This document shows, piece after piece, positions 58,903-64,000 of a stretch of 64,000 bases of DNA; within the stretch, counting starts at the first letter, position 1, and every line of letters starts with the position of its first letter. The notes under the pieces were generated by a model. That model was not told the origin of the DNA. It did no database searches and saw only the letters and a list, made by a program, of their open reading frames with translations. The stretch is taken from contig CM074856.1 of assembly GCA_037501455.1 (NCBI GenBank), forward strand, positions 53,721,001-53,785,000, given 5' to 3'. Origin of the DNA: Lantana camara (lineage: Eukaryota > Streptophyta > Magnoliopsida > Lamiales > Verbenaceae). The translations under genes were made by a program, and so were the position numbers.

Positions 58903-61530
58903 TGTAGCACCCGGAACGCTAGGTAGCCACATCTCCCGTACTATAGTTCAATCCACATATGGAACGAGCACCCATACATGAATCAAGCCTATAGCGAACT
59001 AGAGACAATAAAAAATAACTCTCTAACTAGGCGAGACTAACCCTCAATTATATACCAACATTCGTACAATAAACAGAAGCATAGCAATATACATTCACTT
59101 CATTATTCATTTTCGGTTCCATGCCCAACATTTCCATAATTACACCCCCAAACTTCCAAGTGTACGTCAATAGGCACCAAAACAATTCATAGGAGTAGAA
59201 TCTATCAATAATGTACATGGAACATGAGAATAACAAATGCTAGGCCCAAAAGTAACAAAACCCGACTCAATCCCGCCTAGCACTCAACCTGCAAAACCTG
59301 AAAATGTGAGGTGTCAGTCTACGTAAGACTGAGTGAGAGGTTTATAAATAAAAACGCAATTACCATGTAAATTATATTCTTGGGTAAGGTCTTGACAAAA
59401 AAAAGCAATATAAGTTCAAGAATAAGATAGAACTCGCCCAAGATTACAACTAATCAATTTACAATTCAATCAATCAATGGTCCGGCGAGTGAGGACAATT
59501 CTCTAACCTTTGTCTGACAGTGTACAGTAATTAAGTTTTAGTTGATTAAGTGACCAAACAATCAATTTCAGTGCACAATTAGCAATTTCAATAACTCCTT
59601 TTTTCTCCGGGTAATGAGAGGATTGCAAGGTCCCGCCATCCAATCAGTGTGAGCATAGGGTTCATGATTCCCAATGTCAGGAACTCCTTCTTCCACTAAT
59701 CTCCTAGTGGATTCAGGGGTCATCCCAACAATGTGAGGATAGTGCAAGAGTTGCCCGTCAGCCCAAGCTTCCCGGTTGGCTCAATACAATACCCTCGGGC
59801 CCACAGTGAATAATATATTCGCCAAAACAATCAATCAATCAAGACAGTACGGTGGTTCAGTACAATAGCAGTAGTTCAGTAGTAAAACAATTGAGGTTTT
59901 GTGAAAACTATAGGTATAAGTATACATTTTGGCCCAAAATTCACATAGGGTTGTAGGGTTATATATATCTCGAAGTAACCTCACATTTACCAAACAAAAG
60001 AAGTAAGGAAACACCCTACGGAGCGTGCTCCTCATCTCCGGGAACGTGATCTGTATAGCAAGGACAAGTGCACGTGAGACTCGACTCGTATGAACCATTT
60101 AAGACGAACAACATATTCGTACAGTGTCAATCATGCAATTACAATCAATAAATATCATAACATATCCAATTTATCAAGTAATGTAGCAAGAGTTAAGTAA
60201 TCAATGTATAAGTCAAGGTATGCAAATATTACACAAACCTTCCCTATGGAGCTTAAGCATGAAATCCCATAACACATATGATAACACATAATATAACACA
60301 TTATATGACATGTCAATGAATTGTACATGCTAGAAATGAGCCAAGAAAATCATGTAAGCCAAGTTATAAAAAATGAATTTTCATGCTGATAAAGCAGGGG
60401 TCGCGGGCGCGACCTATTTTTTTTCCAAATTTTCATACAATTTTTCAAAAGTCGAAACTTGGCCAAATTTTGGTAGCGGGCGCGACCAAATTAACACATG
60501 ATTTAGGTCGCGGGCGTGACCTGAAGTCTCGCCAGAAATGTGAGTGTGTCACGGGCGCGACCGTTTTTACTCTGTTTTCGGTCGCGGCCGCGACCTGCTA
60601 CGCAGCAGGAGAAAAACAGGGGAGAAGACAGGGGATTAGAACCAAAACACCCCAAACCATCAACAAATGCAATTTCAATCCATAACAAATACTCAAACAC
60701 CCAAATACATATTATACTTCACTTAGACATCATATAACCAAGAAATATGCATTAACTTATCAAGAATCAATCATGAAAACCCCATCCATTCTCATGTTTT
60801 CCAACTTTCAAATAATTCAAATTTCCATGCAAGCTTTGGAATAAAATGGCCTTAAACATGCTTCTAATCCACCAATAATCATGAAATCATAAATTATTCA
60901 ACAAGCCCTATATCACATAAGATTTAAGAAATTCATACAATCTCATATTATACCTTGAAATGAAAGAGAGATGAGATGAAATGGTAAGATGATGATGATG
61001 ATGATCCTAGCTTCACAATTCCTCCAAAATCCTAGCTTGAAATATGAGATGAATCTCCCTTCTCTTCCTTGGTGTATGGATCGGTATTTAGTGTGTGTAG
61101 GTGTGTGTGATTCTTGTATTTCTTGGAATAAAATGGAATGAAATGGAAGAAATAGATGATATACTCAAAGTCTTACAAGAATATATGTGACTCATCACAT
61201 TTTGCACATAGGTCCTCAAATTATTTGAATTCATTCAATCAAGTATCATTCCATGGAATATGATCAAGTAGCTCCAATTCATTTAATGCAATTAAGTCCA
61301 TAAACTTACACAAAGAATTAATCAAGGACATATTGTGCAATTTGGTCACATCTCTCAATTAGTTCATATAATTCACGTTAATGAAAATCATACGAATGCA
61401 TGAATGGGCAATACATATAATATGATGAAAGTTACAAATGAATGAATGAAATAGTTAAATTAAACCTCCCAACTCCCGAAGACCCGCTCGTGGCGTGCTT
61501 ACCTGAACTTTCGAAAATTGGGGCGTTACA
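58903..61530 (-). repeat. Element C 5' LTR
   Basis: On minus it begins TGTAACGCCCC and ends CGGGTGCTACA, 2628 bp. It is similar to element A's LTR at both ends but diverged inside. It carries a five-word palindrome array at 60399-60595. Confidence 0.92.
60399..60595 (-). repeat. Array of five 16-bp near-palindromes in element C 5' LTR
   Basis: Plus-strand words at 60399-60414, 60472-60487, 60506-60521, 60547-60562 and 60580-60595. Arms are GGTCG/CGACC; cores are CGGGCG in four words and CGGCCG in the last, which is a perfect 16-bp palindrome containing a NotI-like GCGGCCGC. It lies 935-1131 bp from the LTR start. Confidence 0.9.
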
Positions 61531-61577
61531 GCCCGCTTGTGCAGTTCCGGAATCCTACATAAGAAGCGCTCATCCCA

Positions 61578-62066
61578 TTATCTAGGGGCCCTCATGGAAA
61601 CTAAATCTCCTAAGGTGATGGTATTGGGTGTCTCATCTGGTGTCCTCTCGGTGGCCTGCATACCCTCACCCTCACCCTCACCCTCGGCGGTTTTCTTAGA
61701 CTTCCCTTTCTTTCTGCGCTTTGTGAGAGGGTCTTCCGAGGGTCCAGCACCCTCATCTTCTTGAACAGGAGCTGGGATAGCCACTGTTACAGTATGGCGG
61801 TGGGGATGTGTGGCACTTTCCGTCAATGGAAAAGTTACCCCTTGACGTTCCGCCTCTAATACCAAATCCATTTCTTCAAACAGGTGCTCTACACCCCCGG
61901 GATTTCTTTCTTCCATGGCGGACACCGCGTCTAGATCTTCAGCCCTGGAGTCCCGAAAAATATCAGCCATAGTCTCGTGATGAGGAGTGGCGTCATGGGG
62001 AGTAGAATTCTGACTCGCCATTTCTTCAAGATCACGGACAAATTCCTCAACGTGATCTTTAGCCAT
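61578..62066 (-). CDS. Antisense ORF of element D, N-terminal part
   Basis: A 162-codon ORF opposite to gag-pol, between pol and the 3' LTR. The product is acidic with a basic KRRKKGKSKK cluster at residues 116-125, a likely nuclear localisation signal. An EGEGEGEG run follows, encoded by a CCCTCA hexamer repeat. It ends at a TAG; the same frame continues beyond (WDERFLCRIPELHK), so the stop is probably a mutation and the original protein was longer. The C-terminal part is probably at 42612-42388. A TATA box lies about 250 bp upstream. Some Tat elements, such as maize Grande, carry antisense ORFs of unknown function. No known domain is seen. Confidence 0.65.
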   Translation of the reverse strand: MAKDHVEEFVRDLEEMASQNSTPHDATPHHETMADIFRDSRAEDLDAVSAMEERNPGGVEHLFEEMDLVLEAERQGVTFPLTESATHPHRHTVTVAIPAPVQEDEGAGPSEDPLTKRRKKGKSKKTAEGEGEGEGMQATERTPDETPNTITLGDLVSMRAPR

Positions 62067-62316
62067 GGTATGCTAAGAAGATTGAGGAGATATGGAAATG
62101 ATTTGGTGGTGGAGGTCCGGATGAATAAACCCTAATCAATATGCGTTTAATAAGTCAGAATGTCAGAAAAGACCAGTGAAATACCTAGAAAGAAGAGGTC
62201 CTGGAGGTTATGGATTCGCCTGGAGCACTTGGAAGAATGACAAGAATTCTGGAACTCTATGAATGCTTCAAGATTTTGAATTGATACGTAAAGAATAAAA
62301 ACGATATGAGATCCCC

Positions 62317-62324
62317 TATTTATA
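62317..62324 (-). promoter_or_regulatory. TATA box for the antisense ORF of element D
   Basis: Minus-strand TATAAATA inside a CCCCTATAAATAGGGG palindrome, about 250 bp upstream of the antisense ATG (62066) and outside the LTR. The context is the same as the TATA boxes of element E's LTR. Confidence 0.6.
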
Positions 62325-62629
62325 GGGGAGGAAGTTGGTACGTTTTGGGTAATAAATTCAAAAGTGCAATCATTCCCGCCTAGGAAATTGATCCACTTTT
62401 GTGAAAGGTCACCTGCTTTCCCATACTCACGCGCCCTTCCCTAAGAATGCGTGTCCTCGTGCCCTGCAAACATTAAATGCTGGACTCTCCAAGCGGTCAA
62501 TGTGAAGTGATTGCATTAAATGAGTTTTCAGAATGAGAAATTCGAGCATCAGGATCCTTGTTAAAGCGGGCGGTTAAGATTTGAAGGAATTTAAATTCTA
62601 CAGCCCTCATTACCGAGGACTACAGAACT

Positions 62630-62640
62630 GGGGGGCAAAA
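62630..62640 (+). promoter_or_regulatory. Element D polypurine tract
   Basis: A run of G then GCAAAA directly before the 3' LTR. Confidence 0.75.
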
Positions 62641-63490
62641 TGATGGGACCAAAACATGTATGGCCCACGTTTTGCCACGTGGTGCCCCTGGCATTAGACA
62701 CGTGGCCACTTGGTCCCCAAGCCAACCGCCCTCGAGCGAATCCTGCCCTCGTTTACTAAGGCGTCCTAACAAGATGCGCATTTGGCCCGCGTTTTGACAC
62801 GTGGCAACTAACGTTGCTTTCAGATGAGCGTCATCTCCGCTCCCGCATGCATATCCCCATTCTTCAAGACATTCCTCGAGCGTATACTCCCCTCGGGTGA
62901 AGCATTCACATGCAGATGAATAGAGGGGCAAATTTCCCCTCATTTCACAGCCATAGCCCAAATTCACCCTCAGATCTGCGAGCTTCTAAGGCTCGGGGTA
63001 AACACGAGCGTGCACATTGCCCTCGTTACCCACCCAAACGGCTCTCTGACACTACGTACATACCCGCGCACCTGCCACGGTTGCCCGCACCAACTTTTCA
63101 CCAGCTTTTGCAGGAGATTCCTCCTAGGTTTTCCCTCCTTGCGCCACGTGTTAGGGCAACATTAAGGCAGGAGCACCAGATGCAAATTACCAAAGGGTCC
63201 CCGACCCTCAACTATAAATAGGAGACTTCATCCCCTCCACTGTAAGCAAGCTTCCATAACTCAAGCTCTGCATCTTTCTTCATCTTCTTCAAATTCATCA
63301 ACTGACTTGAGCGTCAGAGAACCAAACTGGGTATCACTCCCAGTTCCCCCAGCTTGGCCTTCTGACTTTTCTTTTTGGTGTTTGTCCTAGCAGGTTAAAC
63401 CCCAATTTTTTCAGCGAGTTTATTCCGGTTTCCCCACACCAAACAAATTGAAAGTGATCGGAATCTGATCCTTCATATTCAGACTCATCA
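62641..63490 (+). repeat. Element D 3' LTR
   Basis: Starts TGATGGGACC and ends ACTCATCA, 850 bp. TATAAATA lies at 63213-63220. It has four CACGTG motifs (62676, 62699, 62798, 63145). Confidence 0.92.
62676..63150 (+). promoter_or_regulatory. Four G-box (CACGTG) motifs in the element D 3' LTR
   Basis: CACGTG at 62676-62681, 62699-62704, 62798-62803 and 63145-63150, three followed by G, the ABRE/G-box form bound by plant bZIP and bHLH factors. They lie 63-537 bp upstream of the LTR TATA box. Confidence 0.65.
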
Positions 63491-64000
63491 CTTATTTCAT
63501 AAATGCTTATTTTTAAAGTTTATAAACACTTCTTAATTATGCGTTTTGAAATCGAAGAAAACTACAAAGTTCATATTATTTAGAGTTCTTTAATATTCGG
63601 AGTATCATTAAATAGGCTTTTATTTTTATTTTTTTGGGTAATGGACCTTTTAATTATACTAATTTTAAATTTAAAAGGGTCAATATAATTTTTTTTCATT
63701 TTTATATGGGATCAAAAAGACTATTTTTAAAACAAAAAATATAAAAATATATAAAAAAAATATATAAATATATAACTATTTTTTTTTTCCTCAGTGGGGT
63801 CAGTTAAGGTGGAGTCGCCCTTGAATATTTAAAGCATGTGCTCGTGTTACATGCATGGTCTTTAATTGTTACAATTAATCCTTTGAAAAGGAGAATAAAG
63901 TAAAGCTGTGACAAGTACAAGGCTTGTGAGTAACTTGTTAACAAAGTTGGCTAGAGCTCGTGTTACATCAAAGTTTCATGCTCACGTCGTACGCAATAAA
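63491..64000. other. AT-rich flank right of element D
   Basis: Begins with CTTAT, the probable target duplication. AT-rich with a long A/T run near 63700-63790. No gene is seen. Confidence 0.45.

Larger units (their letters stand above)
52091..61530 (-). mobile_element. Tekay-type Ty3/gypsy chromovirus (element C), minus strand
   Basis: On minus: 5' LTR 61530-58903, PBS 58894-58883, gag from 58669, pol to about 54225, polypurine tract, then a 3' LTR (54205-52091) cut short by some 510 bp. Coding regions are close relatives of element A's (same gag N-terminus, zinc knuckles and pol motifs), but the LTRs are much more divergent. It lies directly against element D sequence on the right (61531) and element E on the left. 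Confidence 0.9.
34404..63490 (+). mobile_element. Tat-lineage Ty3/gypsy element (element D), split by nested insertions
   Basis: LTRs at 34404-35238 and 62641-63490 are close copies. The flanks TTTAT and CTTAT differ by one base. The internal part has a TGGCGCC-type PBS, gag, protease, RT, two successive RNase H domains and integrase up to 41356, then a long non-coding region and an antisense ORF before the 3' LTR. A second RNase H and an extra ORF after pol are known marks of the Tat (Ogre/Retand) lineage. Between about 42640 and 61530 it is interrupted by elements E and C. Confidence 0.88.

Noticed and set aside
1..64000. tRNA, rRNA or snRNA genes and intact host genes
   Set aside because: None seen; TGGTATCAGAGC sites are primer binding sites, not tRNA genes.

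Overview
This window is plant nuclear DNA, almost certainly from a eudicot. It shows plant LTR-retrotransposon lineages, an integrated plant pararetrovirus, GT-AG introns and no prokaryotic features. I found no intact host gene. Nearly everything is mobile or captured DNA, stacked in layers, and most coding parts are broken by stops and frameshifts, many of which look like C-to-T or G-to-A changes.

Layout: 1-3700 is the 3' part of an endogenous pararetrovirus (protease-RT-RNase H, a 115-bp tandem duplication, two small ORFs, a TATA promoter). 4265-5938 and 10836-11124 hold exon fragments of unrelated host genes (type II DnaJ, CDKB2-like kinase, PP2C phosphatase, one unrecognised) that still carry introns. 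A CACTA-type end lies downstream at 11886-12147, which suggests transduplication. A complete Mutator-like element (6083-10815, 251-bp TIRs, perfect 9-bp TSD) sits in the intron of the captured PP2C fragment. It carries a broken transposase on + and an intact GRF zinc-finger ORF on -. 12148-15450 is AT-rich, with one probable non-autonomous element at 13660-14590.

15451-25799 is a Tekay-type chromovirus (element A, LTRs of 2.8 kb). Then follow a foldback MITE (26275-26555), a decayed L1-type LINE on - (26720-29380) and a solo LTR on - (element B, 29882-32914). 34404-63490 is one Tat-lineage Ty3/gypsy element (D) with dual RNase H and an antisense ORF with its own TATA box. Its 3' part is split by a Ty1/copia element (E, 42645-52090, itself holding a solo copia LTR at 45586-47507) and a second Tekay-type element on - (C, 52091-61530).

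The most unusual signal is in the LTRs of A, B and C. At nearly the same distance from the LTR 5' end (about 0.91-1.13 kb), each carries four or five 16-bp near-palindromes built as a 5-bp arm, a 6-bp GC core (mostly CGGGCG or CGGCCG) and the complementary arm. The core and position are shared, but the arms differ completely between families. I know of no name for this design.
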